A DNA stretch of 32,905 bases from Pseudomonadota bacterium (GCA_018241405.1 JAFEDY010000052.1:1-32905); one strand, 5' to 3'; positions 17,164 through 25,519 are shown, counted from the stretch's first letter. A program made the numbers and translations. Notes: a model not told the origin generated them from the sequence alone.

Positions 17164-17889
17164 ATGTCTGAGACCATTTCTGCCGTAACGGCGGCCACCG
17201 CCACCGAGTCGCCCGCGCCGCGGCAGCCCATCATCGCCGTGGAACATGTGTACAAGTCGGTCACCGACTCCACCGGCACGCTGGAGATTTTGCGGGATAT
17301 CGACTTTCGCCTCGCCCCGCGGGAGACCGCGGCCATCGTCGGCGCCTCGGGGTCGGGCAAGAGCACGCTGCTCTCCATCATCGCGGGACTGGACACGCCC
17401 ACGCGCGGCACGGTGCGGCTGGCCGGGCAGGATTTGTTTGCGCTGGACGAGGATGGACGCGCGGTACTGCGCGCGCGCAAGCTGGGTTTCGTGTTCCAGA
17501 GCTTCCAACTGCTGGGCAACCTCACGGCGCTGGAGAACGTGATGCTGCCGCTGGAACTGGCCGGCCACCGCGACGCACGCCGGCGCGCGGCCGACATGCT
17601 GGGCCGCGTGGGCCTGGCGCAAAGGCTCGCACACTACCCCAAGGTGCTGTCGGGTGGCGAGCAGCAGCGCGTCGCGCTGGCGCGTGCCTTCGTCGTCGAG
17701 CCGGCCGTGCTGCTGGCCGACGAGCCCACGGGCAGCCTGGATTTCGCCACCGGCGAGACCATCATGGAGCTGATGTTTGCCTTGAACCGCGAGCAGGGCA
17801 CGACGCTGGTGCTGGTGACGCACGACAGCGCCATTGCCGCGCGCTGCGAGCGGCGTATCACCATCGAGGCCGGGCGGCTGGTGCAGTAG
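17164..17889 (+). CDS. ABC transporter ATP-binding protein (LolD/YbbA type)
   Basis: A 241-residue ATPase of the MacB/LolD/YbbA subgroup. Visible are Walker A VGASGSGKST (59-68), the Q-loop VFQSFQLLGNLTALENV, the signature LSGGEQQRVALARAF (162-176), Walker B LLADEPTGSLD and the switch His in LVTHDSA. The N-terminal 25 residues are Ala/Thr-rich. YbbA normally pairs with the large permease YbbP encoded just downstream, but the next gene here is a convergent diguanylate cyclase. The permease is therefore absent from this locus and the ATPase must partner with one encoded elsewhere, or its neighbour has been lost. Divergent from tesA with an 18-bp gap. Confidence 0.88.
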   Translation: MSETISAVTAATATESPAPRQPIIAVEHVYKSVTDSTGTLEILRDIDFRLAPRETAAIVGASGSGKSTLLSIIAGLDTPTRGTVRLAGQDLFALDEDGRAVLRARKLGFVFQSFQLLGNLTALENVMLPLELAGHRDARRRAADMLGRVGLAQRLAHYPKVLSGGEQQRVALARAFVVEPAVLLADEPTGSLDFATGETIMELMFALNREQGTTLVLVTHDSAIAARCERRITIEAGRLVQ

Positions 17890-17910
17890 GGTCGTGTCGC
17901 GGGCGCCGAT

Positions 17911-19011
17911 TCAGCCTGCGGCCGCTTGCGCGATCTCATCGAGTTCGACCCGGTTGCGCCCGCCATTCTTGGCTCGGTACAGCGCCGCATCCGCGCGGCC
18001 CAGTACGGAAGCCTGCGTGTCGCCATGGCGAAAGAAGGTCGCGCCGATGGAGATGGTCACGCCCTGTGGCTGCAGTTCTGGAATGCCAAGCCGCTCCACT
18101 CTGGCCCTGATGCGCTCGCACGCCGCGCCGGCTTCGGCAGGGCCGTCAGCCGCCAGGATCAGCACGAACTCCTCGCCGCCATAGCGGGCCATGTAGTCGG
18201 ACTTGCGCAATATCTCCCGCGTGCCGGCGGCTACGGCCTTGAGCACCTGGTCACCCACCAGGTGGCCATGGTTGTCGTTGATCTGCTTGAAATGATCAAT
18301 GTCCGCAATGAGCGCGAGAAAGGCCGGTGAGCCGCGTTCGCAGCGGCCTATCTCCCGATCGAGCGTCTCACCCATATGGTGCCGATTGAATATCCCTGTG
18401 AGGGCATCGCGCTGCGCCATATCCTTGATCGTGCGCAAGGATTCGGACAGCCGCCGCCGTACCTTGCTCATGTAGCCCACCAGGGGGCACAGAACTGCCA
18501 GCGTCGTCGTCAGCGTGGCCCACTGCACCCATTCAACGCGCGGGTCAACCTGCTCTGGCTGATTGACGAGCAGCAGAACGATGACCGCGGCATAGGCTGC
18601 TGACGAAAGCGCCCCCATGACGAGCAACTCTGCCGTGCTGAGCCGCAGCACCCCGAAAAGAATGATGACCAGCAGCAGCATCAGCAAGCCTCCGCGGATT
18701 GCGCCTGCGTGATAGAGGATGAAGGCCACCGCGCCAATGGCTACGGCCATCTGCGCCATCGTCATGCTCGGGTCCTTGAACCGGAGGTTGGTGTTGGTCC
18801 TGATCAGCCCGAAGAAAAGAATATTGGTGCAGGTGAAGATAGCAGCCCAGGCGGGGGTGAACCATGGGGGCAGGAAGCCCAGCCAGCTCACCATGACCAG
18901 CATCAGCGCGCAAGGCACATAGACGGCCACCGAAAGCAACAGGCGCCGACAGCGCAGCTTTTGCCTGGAATCAAACTGAAGAGGCTGCGTGGCCGGGGTA
19001 GGCGATGGCAT
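17911..19011 (-). CDS. Membrane-bound diguanylate cyclase (GGDEF protein)
   Basis: A 366-residue cyclic-di-GMP synthase with an N-terminal membrane sensor. Hydrophobic segments (LLLSVAVYVPCALMLVMV, PAWAAIFTCTNILFFGL, MAVAIGAVAFILYHAG, LLMLLLVIILFGVL, LLVMGALSSAAYAAVIVLLLV and TLTTTLAVLCPLVGYM) give about six helices, an MASE-like arrangement I cannot name. The GGDEF domain has RDALTGIFNRHHMGE, IADIDHFKQINDNHGH and RYGGEEFVLIL (GGEEF 278-282). An RKSD I-site sits five residues before it. The ATG at 19011 has AGGA about 9 bases upstream and is preferred to the in-frame GTG at 19032. Second diguanylate cyclase of the window; its core differs clearly from the 11195-11980 protein. Confidence 0.88.
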   Translation of the reverse strand: MPSPTPATQPLQFDSRQKLRCRRLLLSVAVYVPCALMLVMVSWLGFLPPWFTPAWAAIFTCTNILFFGLIRTNTNLRFKDPSMTMAQMAVAIGAVAFILYHAGAIRGGLLMLLLVIILFGVLRLSTAELLVMGALSSAAYAAVIVLLLVNQPEQVDPRVEWVQWATLTTTLAVLCPLVGYMSKVRRRLSESLRTIKDMAQRDALTGIFNRHHMGETLDREIGRCERGSPAFLALIADIDHFKQINDNHGHLVGDQVLKAVAAGTREILRKSDYMARYGGEEFVLILAADGPAEAGAACERIRARVERLGIPELQPQGVTISIGATFFRHGDTQASVLGRADAALYRAKNGGRNRVELDEIAQAAAG

Positions 19012-19210
19012 GCAACTGTCGTCCTGAAGCACTGTGTATGGGTGTTTCGTGCATCATGGCATCAGTTCAGGGCAATTTTGCGCATACGGGTCACCGGTTT
19101 GACTCCGCTATGCGCCGCTACAACATCGCCGGGCAATCGGCACGCCATTGTGTGGAGGCTCCAGTAGCAATATCCGTTGATTGCACGCAAGGCCAGCCGC
19201 ACTTACCGTT

Positions 19211-19291
19211 TGTCCCGCGAAGGCGGGGAACCGAAGCAGCGAAGAATCTATGATTTGGATGGCGCCTGGGTCCTCGCTTTCGCAGGGGTGA
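19211..19291. repeat. MITE/REP-like inverted repeat in a gene-free stretch
   Basis: The 319-bp stretch between the diguanylate cyclase start and the sstT stop holds no supported gene. In it, GTCCCGCGAAGGCGGGGAA (from 19212) is matched in inverted orientation by TCCTCGCTTTCGCAGGGG (from 19271). The arms of about 22 bp are imperfect, with a spacer of about 35 bp. CCCGCGAAGGCGGG-type arms are a common dispersed intergenic repeat in betaproteobacteria. The rest (19012-19210) is lower in GC and shows no recognisable site. The repeat may form a hairpin at the 3' end of sstT. Confidence 0.45.
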
Positions 19292-19330
19292 ACAGGGGAC
19301 AACAGGCATCGTTGTTTGAGCCTACGTGAA

Positions 19331-20542
19331 TCAGTCGCGTCGCGGCGCCATGCAGGCAGCCGCCGTGAACAGCACGTCAGTGGAAGAGTTCAGCGCCGTC
19401 TCGGCCGAGTCCTGCAGCACGCCGATGACGAAGCCCACGCCCACCACCTGCATGGCCACGTCGTTGCTGATGCCGAACAGGCTGCACGCCAGCGGGATCA
19501 GCAGCAGCGAACCACCCGCCACGCCCGAGGCGCCGCAGGCGCAGACTGAGGCCACCACGCACAGAATAAGGGCCGTGGGCATGTCTACATGGATGCCCAG
19601 CGTATGGGCCGCGGCCAGCGACAGCACGCTGATGGTGATGGCTGCGCCTGCCATGTTGATGGTGGCGCCCAGCGGAATGGCGACGCTATAGGTCTCTTCG
19701 CTCAGGTTCAGGCGCTTGGCCAGGGCCAGGTTGATGGGGATGTTTGCGGCCGAGCTGCGGGTGAAGAAGGCCGTGATGCCGCTCTCGCGCAGGCAGGTGA
19801 ACACGAGGGGGTAGGGGTTGCGGCGAATCGTGAGAAAGACGATCAGCGGATTGACCACCAACGCCACGAACAGCATGCAGCTCAAGAGCACGCCCATCAA
19901 GCGGGCGTAGCTCCACAGCCCTTGCGCGCCGGCCTCGGCCACGGTCGTGGCTACCAAGCCCAAAATGCCCAGCGGCGCACAGCGGATCACCCACTGGATC
20001 ACCCGGGTCACGGCCTGGGCGCCGTCCTGCAGCGCCTCGCGGGTTGACTCGCTCGCATGGCGCAGTGCGATACCCAGCGCCACGGCCCAGGCCAGGATGC
20101 CGATGTAGTTGGCCTCCTGCAGTGCCTTGACCGGGTTGGACACCATGCTGCCCACCACGTTGAGCAATACCTCGGAGACCGCGCCGGGCGCGGCTTGCAT
20201 GCCGCTGGCTGCCTTCAGCGACAGCGTGCTTGGAAACCACATGCTGGCGGCCACGCCCACTGCCGCGGCGGCGAGCGTGCCGATCGCATACAGCAGCAGA
20301 ATGGGGCGCATGTGCGTATTGGCACCCGGGCGGTGGTCACTGATGGCAGCCATCACCAGCACGAACACCAGTATCGGAGCAATGGCCTTGAGCGCCGAGA
20401 TGAAGAGCGTGCCGAGGAATGCGACCGCGGGCGTGGCGGAGGGCCAGATGAGGGCCAGTACCGCGCCCAGGATCAGGGCGATAACGATTTGGGTCACCAG
20501 ACTGGTGCGCTGCGCCCAGCGCAGCAAGGGTGAGAGGATCAT
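19331..20542 (-). CDS. sstT: Sodium:serine/threonine symporter
   Basis: A 403-residue inner-membrane carrier of the dicarboxylate/amino acid:cation symporter (DAACS) family that takes up serine and threonine with sodium. It has the eight-helix plus two re-entrant-loop pattern. The hairpin motif [21 protein letters not shown] (HP1 serine-rich loop), the helix-7 motif [15 protein letters not shown], and [21 protein letters not shown] (HP2) are SstT signatures. [31 protein letters not shown] completes the C-terminus. The ATG at 20542 gives the family start ([16 protein letters not shown]); the open frame on to 20935 overlaps rlmB and has no match. The ribosome site is weak. Divergent from rlmB across 150 bp. 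Confidence 0.93.
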   Translation of the reverse strand: MILSPLLRWAQRTSLVTQIVIALILGAVLALIWPSATPAVAFLGTLFISALKAIAPILVFVLVMAAISDHRPGANTHMRPILLLYAIGTLAAAAVGVAASMWFPSTLSLKAASGMQAAPGAVSEVLLNVVGSMVSNPVKALQEANYIGILAWAVALGIALRHASESTREALQDGAQAVTRVIQWVIRCAPLGILGLVATTVAEAGAQGLWSYARLMGVLLSCMLFVALVVNPLIVFLTIRRNPYPLVFTCLRESGITAFFTRSSAANIPINLALAKRLNLSEETYSVAIPLGATINMAGAAITISVLSLAAAHTLGIHVDMPTALILCVVASVCACGASGVAGGSLLLIPLACSLFGISNDVAMQVVGVGFVIGVLQDSAETALNSSTDVLFTAAACMAPRRD

Positions 20543-20678
20543 GATGGGTGGTTGATCAGGGGTTGCGAGCCGCGCTTGTCTGAGGGGTGGCAGCAAAGGC
20601 GCTTGCACCAGGGCGGGTGGCCAGGGGGCTCGGGAGTCGGGTGCGTACGCGATTTTAAAAGTGCAGTCGGCAAGCCGG

Positions 20679-20684
20679 GATAAT
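20679..20684 (+). promoter_or_regulatory. Candidate -10 box for rlmB
   Basis: GATAAT at 20679-20684 lies 9 bases before the rlmB ATG in an AT-richer segment (ATTTTAAAAGTG upstream). If used, transcription would begin within a few bases of the ATG and give an almost leaderless mRNA, which fits the absence of a ribosome site before this gene. No good -35 hexamer is seen. Confidence 0.3.
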
Positions 20685-20692
20685 GCCCCTAT

Positions 20693-21439
20693 ATGTCCTC
20701 CCCCAAAGTCCTGTTCGGTTTTCATGCCGTGGGCGTGCGCCTGAAGACGGCGCCGCAATCCATCATTGAGGTGTATTACGAAGCCACGCGCCGCGACGCG
20801 CGCATGCGCCAGTTCATCGCCCGCGCCAAGGAGGCCGGCGTGCGCCTGATCGAGGCCGATGGCCTGCGCCTGGCCAAGCTCGCGGGCAGCCACGGCCACC
20901 AGGGCGTGGCCGCACGCGTGGAGGCCGTGGCACAACTGCAGTCGCTGGACGACCTGCTCGACCAGCTGGAGGCCGACGGTGTGGCGAATCCGCTACTGCT
21001 GGTGCTCGACGGCGTGACCGACCCGCACAACCTGGGCGCCTGCCTGCGTTCGGCCGACGGCGCGGGCGCGCACGCCGTGATCGCGCCCAAGGACCATGCC
21101 GTGGGCCTGAACGCCACCGTGGCCAAGGTGGCCAGCGGGGCGGCCGAGACCGTGCCGTACTTCATGGTGACCAACCTGGCGCGCACCTTGACCGAGCTCA
21201 AGGAGCGCAACATCTGGGTCATAGGCACCAGCGGCGACGCCGACAAGACCCTTTACCAGGTCGATTTGAAGGGCCCCGTGGCACTGGTGCTTGGCGCCGA
21301 GGGCCCGGGCATGCGCCAGTTCACGCGCAAGACTTGCGACGAATTGGTGCGCATCCCCATGCAGGGCGCGGTCGAGAGCCTGAACGTCTCGGTGGCCAGC
21401 GCCCTGTGCCTGTACGAGGCGCTGCGCCAACGCGGCTGA
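20693..21439 (+). CDS. rlmB: 23S rRNA (guanosine-2251) 2'-O-methyltransferase
   Basis: Methylates the 2'-hydroxyl of G2251 in the 23S rRNA P-loop using SAM. The 248-residue SPOUT protein has the N-terminal substrate-binding domain ([15 protein letters not shown], 7-21). The knotted catalytic domain has motif 1 [21 protein letters not shown] (107-127), motif 2 [11 protein letters not shown] (197-207) and motif 3 [18 protein letters not shown] (221-238). These match RlmB more closely than other TrmH-family members. The ATG has no ribosome site, consistent with a leaderless start. Convergent with the first of the small-enzyme genes downstream (40-bp gap, GC-rich, no convincing terminator). Confidence 0.93.
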   Translation: MSSPKVLFGFHAVGVRLKTAPQSIIEVYYEATRRDARMRQFIARAKEAGVRLIEADGLRLAKLAGSHGHQGVAARVEAVAQLQSLDDLLDQLEADGVANPLLLVLDGVTDPHNLGACLRSADGAGAHAVIAPKDHAVGLNATVAKVASGAAETVPYFMVTNLARTLTELKERNIWVIGTSGDADKTLYQVDLKGPVALVLGAEGPGMRQFTRKTCDELVRIPMQGAVESLNVSVASALCLYEALRQRG

Positions 21440-21478
21440 CCGGATCGGGGCCGCGCCGTCCGGCGGCGCCAGCGCGCT

Positions 21479-21865
21479 TTACTGCATGGAATGCAGGCCT
21501 ATGCAGTTACCCTCGGTATCGGCCACCAGGGCGATGTGGCCGTGCGGCGCAATGGAAAACTTCGGCTTCAGCACCTGGCCGCCCGCTGCCTGCACTCGGC
21601 CCTGCTCCACGGCGCAGTCGTCGCAGGCAAAGTACACCAGCGTGCCGCCGCCGCCCGAGGGCATGCCCTCCATGCGTACCAGCATGCCGCCCGAGCCCAT
21701 GGTGCTCATGTCGCCGGGGAAGGACAGCAGCTGCATGCCGCCGTCCAGACCGGCGGGGGTGGCCAGTGGCTGCAGCGCGCACTGAAAAACCTTCTCGTAG
21801 AAGCGCTGCGCGCGCGCCATGTCCTGGACGTAGATCTCGAACCAGACGACGGGGTTGGGTTTCAT
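21479..21865 (-). CDS. VOC-family protein (glyoxalase/bleomycin-resistance fold)
   Basis: A 128-residue vicinal-oxygen-chelate protein. The start VVWFEIYVQDMARAQRFYEKVFQ (residues 5-27) is the classic first VOC module; GGTLVYFACDDCAVEQGRVQAAGG and IAPHGHIALVADTEGNCIGLHS make the second. Metal-ligand candidates are the Glu of FEIYV and the His/Glu near the end. The function is not known; this subgroup resembles YdcJ/PhnB-like uncharacterised VOC proteins. The ATG at 21865 has an AGGAG site (21866-21875) directly upstream; the longer frame to 22081 overlaps the neighbour. Last gene in the ten-gene minus-strand series, 56 bp after the preceding PhnB-like gene. Confidence 0.82.
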   Translation of the reverse strand: MKPNPVVWFEIYVQDMARAQRFYEKVFQCALQPLATPAGLDGGMQLLSFPGDMSTMGSGGMLVRMEGMPSGGGGTLVYFACDDCAVEQGRVQAAGGQVLKPKFSIAPHGHIALVADTEGNCIGLHSMQ

Positions 21866-21921
21866 GGGAAGGCTCCTGTGTGGTTGAGGGAGGCAGTAGA
21901 ACGTGCAATTCTTGAGTGACG

Positions 21922-22407
21922 CTACCCGCGACGGGCAGCCTCGATGGCGGCGATGTCGATCTTGCGCATCTGCATCATGGCTTCGAATGCACGCTGGGCG
22001 ACCGTGCGATCGGGGTCGGTGACCGCCTCGGTCAGGGCCTCCGGCGTGATCTGCCAGGAAACCCCCCATTTGTCCCTGCACCAGCCACAGGCGCTTTCCT
22101 GGCCGCCGTTGCCGACGATCGCATTCCAGTAGCGATCCGTCTCCGCCTGATCAACGGTGGCGACCTGGAAAGAGAAGGCTTCGCTGTGCTTGAAGGCGGG
22201 GCCGCCGTTGAGTGCTAGACAGGGAATGCCCAGGACCGTGAACTCGACGGTCAATACATCCCCTTGTTTGCCAGAGGGATAGTCCGCCGGCGCCCGGTGC
22301 ACCGCGCTTACCCGTGAGTCGGGAAACGTCTTGGCGTAGAACCGCGCGGCCTCCTCGGCGTCGCCGTCGTACCATAGGCAGATCGTGTTTCTTGCGGGCT
22401 TGGTCAC
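21922..22407 (-). CDS. PhnB-like VOC protein (3-demethylubiquinone methyltransferase-like domain)
   Basis: A 161-residue protein with the PhnB/3-dmu-9 3-methyltransferase-like VOC domain: NTICLWYDGDAEEAARFYAKTFPDS near the start, VEFTVLGIPCLALNGGPAFKHSEAFSFQVAT in the middle and CRDKWGVSWQITPEAL later. The C-terminal RAFEAMMQMRKIDIAAIEAA helix is typical. Despite the Pfam name, no methyltransferase activity has been shown for such stand-alone proteins. The GTG at 22407 is chosen because GGAG lies 6 bases upstream and the residues match the family start; an ATG at 22542 would overlap the next gene. Member of the ten-gene cluster, with a 67-bp gap to the reductase gene upstream. Confidence 0.85.
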   Translation of the reverse strand: MTKPARNTICLWYDGDAEEAARFYAKTFPDSRVSAVHRAPADYPSGKQGDVLTVEFTVLGIPCLALNGGPAFKHSEAFSFQVATVDQAETDRYWNAIVGNGGQESACGWCRDKWGVSWQITPEALTEAVTDPDRTVAQRAFEAMMQMRKIDIAAIEAARRG

Positions 22408-22474
22408 GTGTTTCTCCAGTCCGATGTGAGTTGCTGGATAGGTCTGAGGTATGGTAGGCGGACTGCGCGCAGCG

Positions 22475-23128
22475 TCACCTGGCACGCCTGGTGATCGTGC
22501 AATGCAGCGCCTTGGCGGTGGAAACCTGTTGGCTGCATTCATATCCCAGCGCTACCAGATCCAGGCCGTGCCAGAGATGTTCGCCGCTGCCCAGCAGCAC
22601 CGGGCTGATGGCCACATGCATCTCGTCGATGAGCCCCGCCTGGAGATACTGCCGGATGGTCGAGACGCCACCGCCCAGGCGCACGTCCTGGCCTTTGGCG
22701 GCCTCTCGCGCCTGCTCCAGGGCGGTATGGATGCCGTCCGTGACGAAGTGAAAGCTGGTGCCGCCCGCCATGGTGATAGCGGGCCGCGCATGGTGGGAAA
22801 GCACATAAACCGGCGTGTGGTAGGGCGGGTTGTTGCCCCACCAGCCTTGCCAGGCGTGGTCGGGCCAGGCGCCGCGAAGGGGGCCGAACATGTTGCGGCC
22901 CAGGATCCAGGCGCCGACGCCCTCAAAGCCGCGCGCCGTGAAGTCGTCATCCACGCTGCCCTCGCCGTTCTCCTGCCCCAGTACGGTCTTCTGGAAGGTG
23001 CGCGTGGGCACCATCCAGCCGTGCAACTTCTCGCCGCCCACCCCAAGCGGGTGTGCCAGGTCTTGGCCCGGGCCGGCGCCGTAGCCGTCCAGCGAGAGGG
23101 TGAAACAGTGAACGCGCAGGCGGGTCAT
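22475..23128 (-). CDS. RibD C-terminal / dihydrofolate reductase-like protein
   Basis: A 217-residue probable NAD(P)H-dependent reductase of the RibD-C/DHFR fold. Signatures: an opening VHCFTLSLDGYGAGPG (6-21), AWILGRNMFGPLRG, VYVLSHHARPAI, then DVRLGGGVSTIRQYLQAGLIDEMHVAISPVLLGSGEHLW. Bacterial stand-alone members (YyaP/YwjB types) have unknown substrates. The ATG at 23128 overlaps the TGA of the upstream SRPBCC gene as ATGA, so translation is probably coupled. The frame also opens further upstream (to 23266), without family support. Part of the ten-gene small-enzyme cluster. Confidence 0.85.
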   Translation of the reverse strand: MTRLRVHCFTLSLDGYGAGPGQDLAHPLGVGGEKLHGWMVPTRTFQKTVLGQENGEGSVDDDFTARGFEGVGAWILGRNMFGPLRGAWPDHAWQGWWGNNPPYHTPVYVLSHHARPAITMAGGTSFHFVTDGIHTALEQAREAAKGQDVRLGGGVSTIRQYLQAGLIDEMHVAISPVLLGSGEHLWHGLDLVALGYECSQQVSTAKALHCTITRRAR

Positions 23129-24030
23129 GGTGTAGTTCTCTTCTGGGCTTGCTCGGCGCTGGTGTCCAGCATTTCTGGGTACGGGATGCCTTTTCCGATC
23201 TCCTGGTATTGCTTGAGGCTGACCCCGAGAAAATAGCCCCAGCCTTGTGTGCAGACGTCTAGACAAGGGGACTGCCGGTAACCCGTTTGCGAGAATTCCA
23301 CGCGCGTGCCGCCGCCATCAGGGTGCAAGGTGAACGTGATCGTCGTTCCCTCCCAGGCATGGGTGTTTTGCATGTTGGAGCGGGTGCATTTCCAGATCAC
23401 CTGGCAGGCTGCGCTGTCTTGCGCCATATCGAGCTCTACCGCCCAGCCGTGGGCGCTCCAGCTGAACCTGCCCTTGCCATCGGCAACATGGCATTCCTTG
23501 GTCCACCATTTTTGAATGTGCTCCTCGCGCATCAAGGCATCCATGATCGGCGCCATGGGTGCGTGGATGTACATCGAGTGCCGTATTTCGTGTTCAACAC
23601 CCAGCACCTCGGCCCGCAGGCGCTGCAGGTTCTGCTCGTTCGCACCCGCGACGAATTGCGCAATGTGCTCGTAATGTTCCACGGTGTCGAAGGTTTGCCG
23701 CCAATCGATTTGCGTGCCGTGTTCGCAAGGGCGCAGCGCAATGGTCAGCAGGTAATGGTGGGCCGAGAAATGCTCAATCTCGAAGAGTTCGCCGGGGGCA
23801 AGGCGTGTGAACCGGCTTTCGTTCGGGTAATCCGTGCCGTCCGGCCCGTGCATCGTCAACAGCCAGGTGCCGCCAGGCGAGAAGTCGAATTGGTGGATGG
23901 TGTTGGTGAAACCATCCGGCCCCCACCAGCGGGCAACGCGCGCCGGGTCGCTCATGGCCGCAAAGACCTGAGCCGGGGTTGCGGCAATGAGCATGCTGCG
24001 TGTATCGGAGCGTCTTTCTATGGGTTCCAT
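23125..24030 (-). CDS. Tandem SRPBCC (AHSA1/START-like) protein
   Basis: A 301-residue protein made of two SRPBCC domains in tandem. Domain one (about 10-140) has MLIAATPAQVFAAMSDPARVARWWGPDGF and IDWRQTFDTVEHYEHIAQFVAGANEQNLQRL. Domain two (about 150-285) begins IRHSMYIHAPMAPIMDALMREEHIQKWW and contains GTRVEFSQTGY and the late GWGYFLGVSLKQYQEIG. Each repeats the helix-grip signature W-W near its start. Most family members are single-domain (about 150 residues), so this looks like a duplication and fusion. The hydrophobic cavity suggests binding of a small hydrophobic ligand; the function is unknown. Its TGA overlaps the ATG of the reductase gene, and it starts 17 bp after the cyclotransferase-like gene. 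Confidence 0.85.
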   Translation of the reverse strand: MEPIERRSDTRSMLIAATPAQVFAAMSDPARVARWWGPDGFTNTIHQFDFSPGGTWLLTMHGPDGTDYPNESRFTRLAPGELFEIEHFSAHHYLLTIALRPCEHGTQIDWRQTFDTVEHYEHIAQFVAGANEQNLQRLRAEVLGVEHEIRHSMYIHAPMAPIMDALMREEHIQKWWTKECHVADGKGRFSWSAHGWAVELDMAQDSAACQVIWKCTRSNMQNTHAWEGTTITFTLHPDGGGTRVEFSQTGYRQSPCLDVCTQGWGYFLGVSLKQYQEIGKGIPYPEMLDTSAEQAQKRTTP

Positions 24031-24047
24031 GAAATCACCGTGGATTG

Positions 24048-24389
24048 TTATGCCCGCGCGTCAACGTAGACCCAGGCGGCGCGGCCGGAGGCCAGCGGAG
24101 CCGAAATACGTTTGTAATCAGACACCTCGTATTTGTCCGCATTCGCAAGTTCTTCATCGGTGACCTCGAATACGGTGCCCGCAACCATTTCCTCGGCCAC
24201 ACCCGTTTGCCTGACTATGGGGTGGTGCGTCTTCCCGCTCGTCTTCACAACTTCCGGGTCTTCAATCTTCACCATGGATTGATGAAAGCCGACAAGCTGG
24301 TCGGGCGTGCCGAATAACTCTCTCCCGAAAGTGGCCAGTTGTACTTCACGTTGCTGCAGCGTTCCATAAGAAAAAAGAAGTTGCGTCAT
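24048..24389 (-). CDS. Gamma-glutamylcyclotransferase (AIG2-like) family protein
   Basis: A 113-residue protein with the GGCT/AIG2-like fold: opening LLFSYGTLQQREVQLATFGREL (4-25), with YGTL forming the substrate-binding turn, then GTVFEVTDEELANADKYEVSDYKRISAPL (about 70-98). The Glu in DKYEVSDY is at the place of the conserved acidic residue of this family. Members cleave gamma-glutamyl amines or dipeptides to 5-oxoproline, but many bacterial ones are untested. The ATG at 24389 gives the standard start. It lies between DUF1697 (46 bp upstream) and the tandem SRPBCC gene (17 bp downstream). Confidence 0.85.
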   Translation of the reverse strand: MTQLLFSYGTLQQREVQLATFGRELFGTPDQLVGFHQSMVKIEDPEVVKTSGKTHHPIVRQTGVAEEMVAGTVFEVTDEELANADKYEVSDYKRISAPLASGRAAWVYVDARA

Positions 24390-24435
24390 AGATTGGCGGC
24401 GCCAGGTAAGAGGTTTGTGATGCCTAGGGTGGGCC

Positions 24436-24951
24436 CTATGCCACTGCGCATTTCCTGAGGGTGTCCCAGGTGCGCGTCGTGACGTTCTTGCCCAGCGTCT
24501 TTTCAATCAGCGCCATGAACACGGGGCCGCGCGCATGGGGTGTGTAGGCGGTGAACGCCTCGGTGCCTTGGACGGCCAGGATGCGGGCGCCATCGAGCGC
24601 GATGGGCAAGGGCAGCGCCTCGTGATGCGGCTCGCCCAGAAAGGTGACAACCCGCTTTTCGGTGGGCAAGACGTCCAATGCCGCAAACGGATCCGCCTTG
24701 AGCAAGGACAGCAGGTAGTCGCGGCTGCGTAGCAGGACGGGAAAGCCCCGTGGCAGGTGCTTTGCCATGCCGGCCTCAATGTGTTGGGCCCAATCGGGCT
24801 CCGGCTTGGGGGCGCCCGTAAAAGCCACGTTGCCGCTGGACATAATCGTCTTGACGTCCGTGCAGCCTATTTTTTCAAAGCATACCTTGAGGTCTGCCAT
24901 CTTGGCGTTCATAGGACTGACACCGCGGAGAAATGCGACGTAGCGGGGCAT
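24436..24951 (-). CDS. DUF1697 family protein
   Basis: A 171-residue protein of unknown function with the DUF1697 hallmarks: YVAFLRGVSPMNAKMADLKVCF (4-25), CTDVKTIMSSGNVAFTG (about 32-48), and the late block RGPVFMALIEKTLGKNVTTRTWDTLRKC. The second half, FMALIEKTLGKNVTTRTW, resembles a DNA- or nucleotide-binding-like fold in homologues but has no assigned activity. The ATG at 24951 is preferred over an in-frame TTG at 24960. A 121-bp gap separates it from the SRPBCC gene upstream. That gap contains a 27-codon open frame (25054-24971), so a separate promoter is possible here. Confidence 0.85.
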   Translation of the reverse strand: MPRYVAFLRGVSPMNAKMADLKVCFEKIGCTDVKTIMSSGNVAFTGAPKPEPDWAQHIEAGMAKHLPRGFPVLLRSRDYLLSLLKADPFAALDVLPTEKRVVTFLGEPHHEALPLPIALDGARILAVQGTEAFTAYTPHARGPVFMALIEKTLGKNVTTRTWDTLRKCAVA

Positions 24952-25072
24952 GGGCAGCAACCGAGGTCAACTACAACGAATTTGCGCAGTACGCCGCCTG
25001 GTCATCGAGCAAGAACATTTGCACATCCTCGTCTTTCGGCGCAAAGGCATGCATGGGGCCTTGGGGCAAAAG

Positions 25073-25519
25073 CTATCCCGGAATATCCGGCTCCACCAGC
25101 GCGGCGAGCTGGGCGAGCGAGTCCTGCCAGCCCAGGTAGCACATCTCCAGCGGGATGGCCTGGGGGATGCCCGCCTGGGTGATGTGCAGCTCGGTGCCGC
25201 AGGCCACCGGCGTGAGCCGCACGGTGACCTCCAGCACGCCGGGCAGGTTGGGGTCGTCGAACTTGTCGGTATAGCGCACCCGCTGGCCTGGCACGAGTTC
25301 CAGATATTCGCCGCCAAACGAGTGCCCGTGGCCGGTGCCGAAGTGGCGGAACGACATGCGGAATGTGCCGCCGACGCGGGCCTCTAGGTGGTGCACCTGG
25401 CAGGTGTAGCCATGGGGCGGCAGCCACTTGGCCAGGGCGTCGGGCTCGACAAAGGCGCGGTAGAGCTTCTCGGGCGTTGTGCGCAGCACGCGGTGCAGGT
25501 GGGCGGTGTGGCCTGGCAT
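25073..25519 (-). CDS. Single-domain SRPBCC (AHSA1-like) protein
   Basis: A 148-residue member of the AHSA1-like SRPBCC family: LHRVLRTTPEKLYRAFVEPDALAKWLPPHGYTC near the start, GGTFRMSFRHFGTGHGHSFGGEYLELVPGQRVRYTD in the middle, and the final helix MCYLGWQDSLAQLAALVEPDIPG. Single-domain members have been linked to lipid-like ligand binding and stress responses; no catalytic residue is defined. The ATG at 25519 has a clear AGGAAT about 6 bases upstream. It lies 27 bp after the PhnB-like gene. It is distinct in sequence from the tandem SRPBCC protein in the same cluster. Confidence 0.87.
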   Translation of the reverse strand: MPGHTAHLHRVLRTTPEKLYRAFVEPDALAKWLPPHGYTCQVHHLEARVGGTFRMSFRHFGTGHGHSFGGEYLELVPGQRVRYTDKFDDPNLPGVLEVTVRLTPVACGTELHITQAGIPQAIPLEMCYLGWQDSLAQLAALVEPDIPG

